The notes beneath the pieces were generated by a model that was not told where the DNA came from, ran no database searches, and saw only the letters and a list, made by a program, of their open reading frames with translations. A program made the translations under genes and the position numbers. Positions 35,174 through 45,062 of a DNA stretch of 64,000 nt are shown here, piece after piece. This DNA is from Floccularia luteovirens (taxonomy: Eukaryota; Basidiomycota; Agaricomycetes; Agaricales; Squamanitaceae): the NCBI GenBank assembly GCA_009739215.1, contig VSJF01000008.1:806001-870000 (forward strand), written 5' to 3'. Within the stretch, counting starts at the first letter, position 1; each line of letters opens with the position of its first letter.

Positions 35174-35972
35174 ATGCTTGTGTGGAGTCATGTGGGATGT
35201 AGCTCCTGAGTCTGCATTCCAATCATAATTAGTATGATGGGAAAGAGGGTTATCTAATTGTACTTGTGAAAAGATACTTGCCTTTCCTGCTGGTTCCTGT
35301 GGATTTGCTGCCTTTGCCTTTGCCTGTTCAGCTAGAAATAGATTACATCTTTTAAAATGGTGACCCATTTTTCCACAAAAGATACAAGGAGGATAAGTGG
35401 TGGGGGCAGAGCTGGACTGCTTCTGCTTGCCCTTGTAATTGATAGCCACTTTGTTTGCAGCCTCTGAGACTTGAGGTGCAGATCTCCTTGTTCTCTGAGT
35501 TTTCTTAGTGTGGAATGCCTGGGTGATAGAAGCTTTGTCAAGTTTGTCACTAAGCATCAAAGATGACACAAAGTGACTGTACTCTTTTGGTAAAGCCCTA
35601 ATCATAGCCATGCACAATAACTCCTCATCCAGCTGTTGCAGAGTGAAGGATTCAGGTCTCAGATTTGAAATCTGCTGCATTACTGCATCAACCCTATTTG
35701 CAAGTGACTGCAAAGACTCTTCATCTGTCTTTCTGATGCTGAACAAGTCATCATATGCATTGAATCTGGCACCAGGCTTTTGCTGAAGGTGCACAGATTT
35801 CAAGGCTTCCCAAATAGCAAGAGAGTCATGCTCTATCCCTTTCAGATGCACTCTCTGAGATGGTTCTCCTGTGAGGTATAGCCACCTAGCAGCTTTCTGA
35901 GCCTTATTATCCCAGTCATCCTGTCTCTGCAATTGCAACTCATAATGTGGGGAAGACTCCTTGGCATCAGGT
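35174..35972 (-). pseudogene. Copia gag-protease fragment, inverted-repeat arm A
   Basis: A 799-bp fragment coding from the middle of capsid (QLQRQDDWDNKAQ) to the protease motif DSGATSHMTPHKH, where the copia-1 5' LTR begins. The protein is identical to that of arm B (37053-37851) over the whole shared length. The knuckle is C-IF-C-GKMGH-HFKR-C. It lacks the true start and everything after the protease motif. Confidence 0.9.
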
Positions 35973-36352
35973 TGTTACAATAGTCTACTCCTACATGTAC
36001 AGACATACTAGGATAGAAGATAGTAAGAGGATAGAATAGTATAGTATGTAATGATAGACAGGAGGGGAAAGGAAGAATGGGTTCTGGTAGGAAACCAGTG
36101 GTCTTATATAGATACCAGAGGTGCTTCTATCAGGGTAGCCTAGAAGCACTCAGGGTAGACTAGAAGCACTCAGGGTAGACTAGAAGCACTGGTATCATAG
36201 CAACAGAAGTAGACTAGAAGCTGTCAGGGTAAGCTAGAAGCACTACCCTGAGTAGTCTAGAACAGTAGTCTAGGCCTTCCTGTATTATATATAAGGAGGC
36301 CTCTGTAGCATACTTTCCCCCCAACTGAATACACTATATCTACCATCTAACA
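35973..36352 (+). mobile_element. Copia-3 5' LTR (second copy)
   Basis: TGTTACAATAG to CCATCTAACA, 380 bp, with the same ~20-bp tandem units (36125-36190) and TATA-like box near 36285 as the copy at 25945. Followed directly by a primer site. Confidence 0.93.
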
Positions 36353-36371
36353 GGTTATGGGCCCTCAGCTC
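36353..36371 (+). promoter_or_regulatory. Copia-3 primer-binding site (intact form)
   Basis: GGTTATGGGCCCTCAGCTC next to the LTR end. Same core as the copia-1 (34756-34744) and copia-2 (44399-44384) sites. It fits the anticodon stem-loop of initiator-Met tRNA. Confidence 0.8.
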
Positions 36372-36933
36372 TAACTGTGCCCCTCATTCCTTATCCTACT
36401 TGACCACTGTGACTGCTCCCTTTACCACTCCTCTTTTGACTTAACTCTTTTTCCCTTGGGTTAAATTGTTTCTCCTTTTTGCTCCGCTTTTTTGGCTGCT
36501 AAACTTAGCCAGTCAATAGCTAGTCAGTCCATAGTAGTTAGTAAGGACAAAAGACCATCCCCAGGTGGTCTCTACAGTGAACTGTTGGGTCTGTGCACTT
36601 CAGTGGGCCAGCCTTTAACCCACACAGCAATATCTCAAGTAGTCATCCCTGTGAGCTGTGAGGTGGTACAACTGCACTGTAGTTAAATTGTGTTGACTTG
36701 CACACACTGGTGGTTGAAGAAGACCTCAGGACTTCATTATCTTCCCCACCAACTCTCTTTCCTTTTTTTTTTAATCACCTTTCCCACACCTACCCTTTTC
36801 ACTTTCTCAGCAGTCACTAGAACCCTACCTTTTTCAAGGACTTGGTTGCATTCTAGTTGACTTGCTTATTTTGCATCTTTTACTCTTCCCTTTTTCTGCC
36901 TGTTTTTATCACATCCCTTTGTTTTCTCTTGCA
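36372..36933 (+). other. Copia-3 leader
   Basis: Untranslated leader between primer site and gag ATG. It contains the uninterrupted target 'cagtgaactgttgggtc' near 36575, which is the empty-site reference for the rearrangement at 26561/29881. Confidence 0.7.
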
Positions 36934-37857
36934 ATGGGAGGACCAGATATTCAAAAACTGGGACTTACCAACTATAACCAGTGGAGTGGAGAAATCCAAG
37001 CATGGCTCAGGTCTGAACAGCTTTGGCACATTGTTAGTGGCCAAAAGTCTAGACCTGATGCCAAGGAGTCTTCCCCACATTATGAGTTGCAATTGCAGAG
37101 ACAGGATGACTGGGACAATAAGGCTCAGAAAGCTGCTAGGTGGCTATACCTCACAGGAGAACCATCTCAGAGAGTGCATCTGAAAGGGATAGAGCATGAC
37201 TCTCTTGCTATTTGGGAAGCCTTGAAATCTGTGCACCTTCAGCAAAAGCCTGGTGCCAGATTCAATGCATATGATGACTTGTTCAGCATCAGAAAGACAG
37301 ATGAAGAGTCTTTGCAGTCACTTGCAAATAGGGTTGATGCAGTAATGCAGCAGATTTCAAATCTGAGACCTGAATCCTTCACTCTGCAACAGCTGGATGA
37401 GGAGTTATTGTGCATGGCTATGATTAGGGCTTTACCAAAAGAGTACAGTCACTTTGTGTCATCTTTGATGCTTAGTGACAAACTTGACAAAGCTTCTATC
37501 ACCCAGGCATTCCACACTAAGAAAACTCAGAGAACAAGGAGATCTGCACCTCAAGTCTCAGAGGCTGCAAACAAAGTGGCTATCAATTACAAGGGCAAGC
37601 AGAAGCAGTCCAGCTCTGCCCCCACCACTTATCCTCCTTGTATCTTTTGTGGAAAAATGGGTCACCATTTTAAAAGATGTAATCTATTTCTAGCTGAACA
37701 GGCAAAGGCAAAGGCAGCAAATCCACAGGAACCAGCAGGAAAGGCAAGTATCTTTTCACAAGTACAATTAGATAACCCTCTTTCCCATCATACTAATTAT
37801 GATTGGAATGCAGACTCAGGAGCTACATCCCACATGACTCCACACAAGCATTGTTAA
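36934..37857 (+). pseudogene. Copia-3 gag-protease, truncated by an LTR (arm B)
   Basis: The start is set at ATG 36934 (MGGPDIQKLGLTNYNQ), by analogy with the copia-3 start at 29516; an in-frame ATG at 36862 exists but lies in the leader. About 306 codons are open through capsid, knuckle (C-IF-C-GKMGH-HFKR-C) and protease motif DSGATSHMTPHKH, then a stop formed by the first bases of the inserted LTR (TGTTAAAG at 37852). The residue pattern is intact up to there. Confidence 0.9.
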
Positions 37858-38268
37858 AGTTAGTAGATGCCATAACACAGGCATTAGTAAAGTATTAGTT
37901 CGCACTTTGTGCACTTTAATGTAAATGCCACAATAGTGGCATTAGTAAAATACTTTTATTTCACACTTTTACACTTAGTTTACATTTCTTAATGTTTCTG
38001 CTTTTGTTTGGTAGTTGTAGGTCCACTGAGTGTTGCAAAACACTCAAACGCAATATAGTGGACACTATTTATCATGCCTTATAGTTTCCTGGGTACAACA
38101 GGGCCAAACAAGTGCGCTTTCCTTATGTATCTAGAGATAGATACTAGATACTTGCTGAAAACAAAGTTAATCATATTACACTTGTTTGAACGCATTTTAG
38201 AGGGTTTCTTGCATTGTATCTGACTGCTTACAGTAGTACAATTGCAGAGTTCGGTTTGAACTTCAATA
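37852..38268 (+). mobile_element. Copia-1-type LTR ending arm B
   Basis: 417 bp, TGTTAAAG to ACTTCAATA. Differs from the inverse of 34757-35173 at one base near its end in the parts compared. Left flank AGCAT, right flank CCTCT: no TSD, so it is not a simple insertion. Confidence 0.9.
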
Positions 38269-38315
38269 CCTCTATCCTAGTATGTCTGTACATGTAGGAG
38301 TAGACTATTGTAACA
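38269..38315 (-). mobile_element. Copia-3 LTR fragment (47 bp)
   Basis: Exact inverse of the first 47 bases of the copia-3 LTR, fused directly to the 417-bp LTR end. It marks a recombination junction. Confidence 0.85.
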
Positions 38316-38487
38316 AGTATATATATACAATCTCATTTTCTTTATGACTTCTGTTTTACTTCTATATAACTATCTTGCTCTTCTTATGACTAGTACTAGC
38401 TTCTTATAACTTATAGTTGACTTGATGCTTATACATGTAGTACACCATTCTGAGTCAGTAGCTTATTATTAGTATGGTTCATTACAT
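38316..38487 (+). repeat. LTR-A-like remnant
   Basis: Stretches such as 'cttcttatgactagtact' and 'gtagcttattattag' resemble the middle of LTR-A (compare 23640-23770). Weak and decayed. Confidence 0.45.
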
Positions 38488-39611
38488 TAGCAAATCTTGG
38501 ATTAACTATAGAGCACTATGGAGCACTCTATAGTATCATAGTGCCCATAGTGCCCATAGTATGGATTCCCAATTCTAGAGCACTCCAATAGTGCTCCATA
38601 GTGCTCCATAGATATATAAATATCTCTGTAGTACTTTATAGATGAATAGACATCTATATAGTACTCTATAGTACTTTATAGTGCTCTATAGATATTTGTA
38701 TAGTGATCCATAGTAAGTCATAGTGCCTATAGTATCTATACCATGAGTTCCTAACTTCAAAGTACTTCATAGTACTACTATAATAGTATATATACTTTAT
38801 TGGATTATTTATTTTATTATATTTAGTTTATTTTTACTACTACAATTACTATATACTACTATATAATACTACATAGAAGAAATTTAAAAAAAGACAAAAA
38901 AAGTTGGATACAAAAATATAAAAAGTTAGGAGAAAAAAATATAAAAAGTTGAAAAAAAAACATTAAAAAGTTGGAAAAAAAAAAATTAAAAAAAATTAAA
39001 AAAATATAAAAAGTTGGAAAAAAAAACATAGAAAAATATACCAAGTTGAAAAAAAAATATATCAAGTTAGAAAACATAACTGAAAAGACAGAAAAAGTCA
39101 GAAACATGACAAAAAAGGGAAAGGTTGGAAACATACCAAAAAAGGCAAAAAAAGTCGGAAACATATAGAAAGAAAGAAAAAAGTTGAAAACATATGAAAA
39201 AACAAGGAAAAAGATTGGAAACATATAAAACAAAAAAAGAGAAATTGAAAAAATAACTAGAAAGAGAGAAAATATATATAAAAAAAAGAAAAAAGTCAGA
39301 TATACAGGTGTTTGAGTGAAAACAGTGTGTATTTGGTTGGGGGGAAAAGTAGGCATAAGTGCCTCCTTATATATGTTTGGAGAGTGTGCACAGACCACCT
39401 AGTAGTTTGGCCTTGTTTGTGTACCAGGTGTCTCTGGTACAATATATAAGCCCACTGGTCTGATGCCACTCCCCATTCTTCCTTTCCCCTACTTCACTAC
39501 TATAACTTCTACTCTACTTATCATATCTTTATGTATTATCTATGTAGTAGTGTCTGGGTATGTAGGACTAGAGTATTATAACATAGCCCCCTTAGTCCTG
39601 CATATCCTAGA

Positions 39612-42600
39612 CTATTTGCTGGACACAAGTCCTAGTCCTATTCTACAATTATCATATTTGATTCTGGCAAGAGGTTTGGTGAGGCAGTCTGCAATCATAT
39701 CATTTGTGCCAACATGAATGGGTGTGATAATGCCTGCTTCAACATTCTCTCTAAGCCAATGGAATTTCAAGTCTAAGTGCTTCATTCTACTATGATGCTC
39801 TGGGTTTTTGGACACACTGATTGCAGACATATTGTCAATGCAAAGAGTAGAGGGTTTGTCAAAGGTGTATCCAAATTCCCCAAGTAGACTTCTCATCCAT
39901 TTCAACTCCTTGCCTGCTTCAACAGCTGCCATGTACTCTGCTTCAGTAGAAGACAATGCAACACAAGTTTGGAGCTTGGAAGACCAGCTAACTGCACCAG
40001 TCCCAATCTTGACACAATAGCCACCAGTTGATCTACCAGTGTCTTTGCATGCTCCATGGTTTGCATCAGAGTAGGTAATGAACAGCTCCTTGGAATCATC
40101 TGACTTGTACACAAGCTCATAATCCAATGTGCCTTGCAAGTATCTAAATACATGCTTAACAGCTTTCCAATGAGTTGGATTGGGGTTTGAGTTGTACTTA
40201 GCAAGTGTACCAACTGCAAAGGCAATATCAGGCCTAGTGCATTGTGCAAGATAAGTCAGAGAGCCAACAGCAGACAAGTATGGGACTTTGGACATAAACT
40301 CTTCATCCTCATTAGATAGAGTCTGAGTTTTCTCTAGTACAAGTCCTGGGTCCATGGGAGTAGAGATGGGATTACAATCAGAGAAGCCATACTGATTCAG
40401 CATGTCTTTGATGTACTGTTGCTGAGACAGAGAGATAGAGTGGTTGGCAGAATCAACACTGATTTTCATACCAAGTAGCCAAGAGGTTGGTCCAATATTC
40501 CTGAGTTTAAAGTGACTCTCTAGCTCTTTGATTGTGGAATTAATCTTAGAGGTTGAGTTTGATACAAATGTAATGTCATCAATAAACACTGGAATTATGA
40601 CTAGAACCCCTTCCTTGGCATACACATAAATACTCCTATCTGACTCTAGTCTCTTGTAACCCATGCTACTAAGAGCAATATGAAGCTTCTTGTTCCACTG
40701 CCTGGCAGATTGCCTTAGACCATAAATAGACTTTTTGAGTTTGCACACATAGTCTGGTCCAAGTTGCTCAAAGCCAGCAGGCTGTTGCATATAAATATCC
40801 TCTTCCAAGTCTCCATTCAGGAAGGCAGATGAGATGTTAATGGAATGCAAGTGGTAGTTGTGCTTAGCTGCTAGTGCAATAATGGTTCTAATTGAAGCCA
40901 TTCTGAATGTGGGTGCAAAAACTTCAGTGAAGTCTAAGCCAGGTCTCTGAGAAAACCCCTTTGCAACTAGTCTAGCTTTGTATCTTTCAACTGAGCCATC
41001 TACATTCCTCTTAACTTTGAACACCCATTTACTACCTATTGCCTGTCTGTCCTTTGGCAACAAGGCCAATTCCCAAGTACCATTATCCATGAGTGCTTTA
41101 ATCTCATCAGCAGCTGCCTGTCTCCATAACTCTGCATCTGGTGCTTTCATTGCCTGTTTGTATGTATTAGACTCTATAACACCAGAGGCAACACCACTGA
41201 ACTCTTCTTCATTATCAGCAATATCTGCTTCAGACTCAGAAGATGTTTCAGGGATAGCAGGAGAGTGTCTAACTTTCCACCATTCACCAGGAGGTTGAAT
41301 ATTCCTCCTAGTCCTTCTTTGAGCTAAAGAAGGACTAACTGGATTTGGTGTAAAGTGTCTGACTGGAGTTTGTGGTAAAGAAGCTGGTTGTGGACTAGGA
41401 GATGGTGGTAGAGATACTGGTTCAGGATTAGGAGACTGTAGAGGTACAGGAAGTGCAATTGGAGAAGGAGCATCCAGCTCTACTTCAACAGGAATAAAAG
41501 GAGGTTGGTCATTATTTGACACCATTGGCAAATGAACCACTGAAGATGAGATAGAGGGAGTGGCTGACTGATTTCTAGGAATGTCATACCCCCCTAAATC
41601 TGGCATGTCACTACCATTGACAGGATTTATGTCATGAGGTACAGGAATGGAGTTAATCACAGTTGGTTTAATTCCAGGAAAGTATCTCTCATCAAATTCA
41701 GCTCTTTCTGAGATAATGAACTTTCTGGTAACTGGATTGTAAAACTGCCACCCTTTATAACCTGCTGGATAGCCAATAAAAATGCACTTCTCCATGTGTG
41801 ATCCAAATGATCTCCTTTTATCCTTCTGTACATGTACATATGCTAAACATCCAAATACTCTCAAATGAGACACATCAGGTTTCTTACAGTGCCAAGCTTC
41901 ATAGGGAGTTCTGTCTTTTAATGAGATAGTAGGGCATTTGTTGAGAACATGTAGCACAGCCATAAAGCAGTGAAACCAGAATTGCACTGGTAAGTTTGCT
42001 TCTGTTAACATGGCTGTAACTAAGTCTGCAACTGTTCTGTTTGCCCTTTCAACATCCCCATTTTGCTGTGGCCTGTTTCTGACTGTGTGATGTCTCTGGA
42101 TACCATTATCAATGCAGTACTGATTGAAGTCATTGGACATGAACTCAGATCCCTTGTCCTCTCTTATGCATTTAATGCTAGAGTTGTGCAAGTTCTCAGC
42201 ATATGCTTTGAACTGCTTAAAGGCATCAAGGGTGTCTGATTTCTTTCTGAGTCCAAAACCACATTTGAATCTGGTACAGTCATCAACAAAGATGATCCAA
42301 TACTGGTAACCACCTATAGACTTGACTTGGATTGGGCCTTTCAAATCCATATGCACTAATTCCAGAGGTTGTGATGCTCTGGAATCTGAAGTAGGGAATG
42401 GATTGGCATGCATTTTGCCTGAAAGGCATGGCTCACAGACTGGGTCTGGTTTAGAGTTATTGCCAAGATGCATGCCAGTTACCATGTACATGGAATGAAG
42501 TTGCTTAACACTAGCATGATTGTAGTAGCCAAATCTCCTATGCCAAAGTCCAAGGTCCAGTGGGAGAGTAGAGGAGAGGTTTGCAGTTTCAAGGCAGGCA

Positions 42601-43847
42601 GGCACAGTGATCCCATCCAGGAATGCAGCATTCTGGCTATTAATACTAGCTGTGAACAGTTCTCTACTAGATTGATAAAAATGAATGAAGTCTGAGTCAA
42701 TATTAATATTGTAGTCTCTATGCCTAACAAGAAAGAGAACTGAAAGAAGGTTGTTTTGAAGTTGTGGAACATGAAGAACTCTAGTAAATAAAAGAGATTG
42801 TGTTTCCACACCATTAATGAATGGTCTGAATAAAATGCTTCCAACACCAGAAGAATAAATAGTGGTGTTATCAGCTAGTCTAATAGGTATATGATAGGGT
42901 TTGTAATCCCTGAGCCAATGTTTGTGTGGAGTCATGTGGGATGTGGCTCCTGAGTCTGCATTCCAATCATAATTAGCATGATGGGAAAGAGGGTTATCTA
43001 ATTGTACTTGTGAAAAGATACTTGCCTTTCCTGCTGATTCCTGGGGATTTGCTGCCTTTGCCTTTGCCTGTTCAGCTAGAAATAGATTGCATCTCTTAAA
43101 AGAGTGACCCATTTTGCCACAAAAGAGACAAGGAGGATAAGTGGTGGGGGCAGAGCTGGACTGCTTCTGCTTGCCCTTGTAATTGATAGCCACTTTGTTT
43201 GCAGCCTCTGAGACTTGAGGTGCAGATCTCCTTGTTCTCTGAGTTTCCTCAGTGTGGAATGCCTGGGTAATAGAAGCTTTATCCAGTTTGTCACTAAGCA
43301 TCAAGGATGACACAAAGTGACTGTACTCTTCTGGCAAAGCTCTAATCATAGCCATGCACAACAACTCCTCATCCAGCTGTTGCAGAGTGAAGTTTTCAGG
43401 TCTCAGATTTGAAATCTGTTGCATTACTGCATCAACCCTATTTGCAAGTGACTGCAAAGACTCTTCCTCTGTTTTTCTGATGCTGAACAAGTCATCATAT
43501 GCATTGAATCTGGCACCAGGCTTTTGCTGGAGGTGCACAGATCTTAAGGCTTCCCAAATAGCAAGAGAGTCATGCTCTATCCCTTGCAGATGCACTCTCT
43601 GAGATGGTTCTACTGTGAGGTATAGCCATCCAGCAGCTTTCTGGGCCTTATTATCCCAATCATCCTGTCTCTGCAGTTGCAACTCATAATGTGGGGAAGA
43701 CTCCTTAGCATCAGGTCTAGACTTTTGGCCACTAACAATGTGCCAAAGCTGTTCAGACCTGAGCCATGCTTGGATTTCTCCACTCCACTGATTATAGTTG
43801 GTAAGTCCCAGTTTTTGAATATCTGGTCCTCCTATTACAAGAGACAA
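39612..43847 (-). CDS. Copia-2 gag-pol polyprotein, start codon altered
   Basis: Uninterrupted frame of about 1407 codons from GGPDIQKLGL to the stop at 39612. At the position of the copia-3 start codon (ATGGGAGGACC) copia-2 reads ATAGGAGGACC (codon 43835-43833), so the normal ATG is lost; the longest frame opens at a TTG at 43847. Domains: capsid (QQKPGARFNAYDDLF), CCHC C-LF-C-GKMGH-SFKR-C, protease DSGATSHMT, integrase (IREDKGSEFMSN; RPQQNGDVERANRT), Pro-rich linker, RT (WVFKVKRNVDGSVERYKARL; PVFIDDITFVS), RNase H (TEAEYMAAVEAGKE). Catalytic motifs look whole. Confidence 0.93.
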   Translation of the reverse strand: MSLVIGGPDIQKLGLTNYNQWSGEIQAWLRSEQLWHIVSGQKSRPDAKESSPHYELQLQRQDDWDNKAQKAAGWLYLTVEPSQRVHLQGIEHDSLAIWEALRSVHLQQKPGARFNAYDDLFSIRKTEEESLQSLANRVDAVMQQISNLRPENFTLQQLDEELLCMAMIRALPEEYSHFVSSLMLSDKLDKASITQAFHTEETQRTRRSAPQVSEAANKVAINYKGKQKQSSSAPTTYPPCLFCGKMGHSFKRCNLFLAEQAKAKAANPQESAGKASIFSQVQLDNPLSHHANYDWNADSGATSHMTPHKHWLRDYKPYHIPIRLADNTTIYSSGVGSILFRPFINGVETQSLLFTRVLHVPQLQNNLLSVLFLVRHRDYNINIDSDFIHFYQSSRELFTASINSQNAAFLDGITVPACLETANLSSTLPLDLGLWHRRFGYYNHASVKQLHSMYMVTGMHLGNNSKPDPVCEPCLSGKMHANPFPTSDSRASQPLELVHMDLKGPIQVKSIGGYQYWIIFVDDCTRFKCGFGLRKKSDTLDAFKQFKAYAENLHNSSIKCIREDKGSEFMSNDFNQYCIDNGIQRHHTVRNRPQQNGDVERANRTVADLVTAMLTEANLPVQFWFHCFMAVLHVLNKCPTISLKDRTPYEAWHCKKPDVSHLRVFGCLAYVHVQKDKRRSFGSHMEKCIFIGYPAGYKGWQFYNPVTRKFIISERAEFDERYFPGIKPTVINSIPVPHDINPVNGSDMPDLGGYDIPRNQSATPSISSSVVHLPMVSNNDQPPFIPVEVELDAPSPIALPVPLQSPNPEPVSLPPSPSPQPASLPQTPVRHFTPNPVSPSLAQRRTRRNIQPPGEWWKVRHSPAIPETSSESEADIADNEEEFSGVASGVIESNTYKQAMKAPDAELWRQAAADEIKALMDNGTWELALLPKDRQAIGSKWVFKVKRNVDGSVERYKARLVAKGFSQRPGLDFTEVFAPTFRMASIRTIIALAAKHNYHLHSINISSAFLNGDLEEDIYMQQPAGFEQLGPDYVCKLKKSIYGLRQSARQWNKKLHIALSSMGYKRLESDRSIYVYAKEGVLVIIPVFIDDITFVSNSTSKINSTIKELESHFKLRNIGPTSWLLGMKISVDSANHSISLSQQQYIKDMLNQYGFSDCNPISTPMDPGLVLEKTQTLSNEDEEFMSKVPYLSAVGSLTYLAQCTRPDIAFAVGTLAKYNSNPNPTHWKAVKHVFRYLQGTLDYELVYKSDDSKELFITYSDANHGACKDTGRSTGGYCVKIGTGAVSWSSKLQTCVALSSTEAEYMAAVEAGKELKWMRSLLGEFGYTFDKPSTLCIDNMSAISVSKNPEHHSRMKHLDLKFHWLRENVEAGIITPIHVGTNDMIADCLTKPLARIKYDNCRIGLGLVSSK

Positions 43848-44399
43848 TAAAGGAATGTGGAAAAAATAGGCAGAAAAGGGGAGAGTAAAAGATGCAAACT
43901 AAGCAAGTCAACTAGAATGCAACCAAGTCCTTGAAAAAGGTAGGGTTCCAGTAACTGCTGAGAAAAAGAAAAGAGTAGGTTTAGGAAAGATGATTAAAAA
44001 AAAAATAAAGAGAGTATTGGTGGGGAATATAATGAGGTCCTGGGGCTTCTTCAACCACCAGTGTGTGCAAGTCAACACCTTTTAACTTCTGTGCAGTTGT
44101 TACTCCTCCCCAATCACTGGAATGACTACCAGAATATTTTGGAGGTAGGATGAAATCTGGCCCACTGAAGTGCACAGACCCAACAGTTCACTGAAGAGAC
44201 CACCTGAGAATGGTCTTTTGTCCCTACTAACTACTATGGACTGACTACTATGGACTAACTAGTATCAGTAGTCAAACTTAGAGTCAAAGAAAAGAGGGGC
44301 AAGAGAGCAATCACTAGTGTATCAGAGGTGATAGGTGATAGGTGAGGACAGGATAAGGAAAGTGATAAATAGCATAGTCAGAGCTGAGGGCCCATAACC
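43848..44399 (-). other. Copia-2 leader and primer site
   Basis: Untranslated leader on the minus strand. The primer site at 44399-44384 directly adjoins the 5' LTR. It shares 'gtctgtgcacttcagtgggc' with the copia-3 leaders. Confidence 0.75.
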
Positions 44400-45062
44400 T
44401 GTTTGAGTGAAAACAGTGTGTATTTGGTTGGGGGGAAAAGTAGGCATAAGTGCCTCCTTATATATGTTTGGAGAGTGTGCACAGACCACCTAGTAGTTTG
44501 GCCTTGTTTGTGTACCAGGTGTCCCTGGTACAATATATAAGCCCACTGGTCTGATGCCACTCCCCATTCTTCCTTTCCCCCACTTCACTACTACAACTTC
44601 TACTCTACTTATCATATCTTTATGTATTATCTATGTAGTAGTGTCTGGGTATGTAGGACTAGAGTATTGTAACAATAGGGGAAAAGGTTGAAAACATATA
44701 AAAAAAAAGAGAAAAAAAGCAAACACAAAATATACTAAATGCCCAAGCTATTACACCTCCTCAACTTCTTCCATCCCTAGGTCCTGACAATAAGCAGATA
44801 TAGTAGATGTGTATGATAATGAAATAAATCTAGGAAGAGAGAATATCAGTAAAAGAAAGGAAGAAAAGAATGACTTATCTAGATGAAGATTGAAAACTTT
44901 AAAGCAAAAAAAAAAAGTTGAAGTTTGAAGTATGCCATGTCAGCCACAGGTCACATGACTTTACTGAAGTTGAAATTTGAACTTCAAAAAAAAAAATTTC
45001 TAAGTCCAAGTCCAATGTTTTGCTTATCTAATCCAAAAAGCAGAATAGTACTCTAAGTCAAA

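Larger units (their letters stand above)
39309..44674 (-). mobile_element. Copia-2: full-length Ty1/copia element
   Basis: LTRs of exactly 275 bp at 44400-44674 (5') and 39309-39583 (3'), differing at four transitions. TSD ACAGG/ATAGG (39304-39308, 44675-44679), one transition apart, inside the CATAG repeat. Primer site GGTTATGGGCCCTCAG at 44399-44384. Polypurine AAGGGGGCTA next to the 3' LTR. The LTR has a TATATAAGGAGGC box on the minus strand. The polyprotein frame is open across almost all of it. Confidence 0.96.
38488..45062 (-). repeat. CATAG foldback repeat, copy 2, split by copia-2
   Basis: Two parts: 38488-39308 and 44675-45062. The plus-strand left end is TAGCAAATCTTGG (C-to-T form of CAGCAAATC). 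CTATGG-type units follow in inverse, then the T-rich tract (A-rich here, 38885-39300), then the conserved 'cctaggtcctgacaat' block (44776-44791). It is cut at 45062, where gypsy-F gag begins, so the far arm is missing. Confidence 0.8.

Noticed and set aside
29876..35178. TSD for copia-1
   Set aside because: Flanks CAGTT and ATGCT do not match; CAGTT pairs instead with AACTG at 26556, so no TSD is claimed.
36862..36933. Upstream in-frame ATG at 36862 as the copia-3 gag start
   Set aside because: The family starts at M-(x)-G-P-D-I; the extra residues correspond to the untranslated leader in the other copies.
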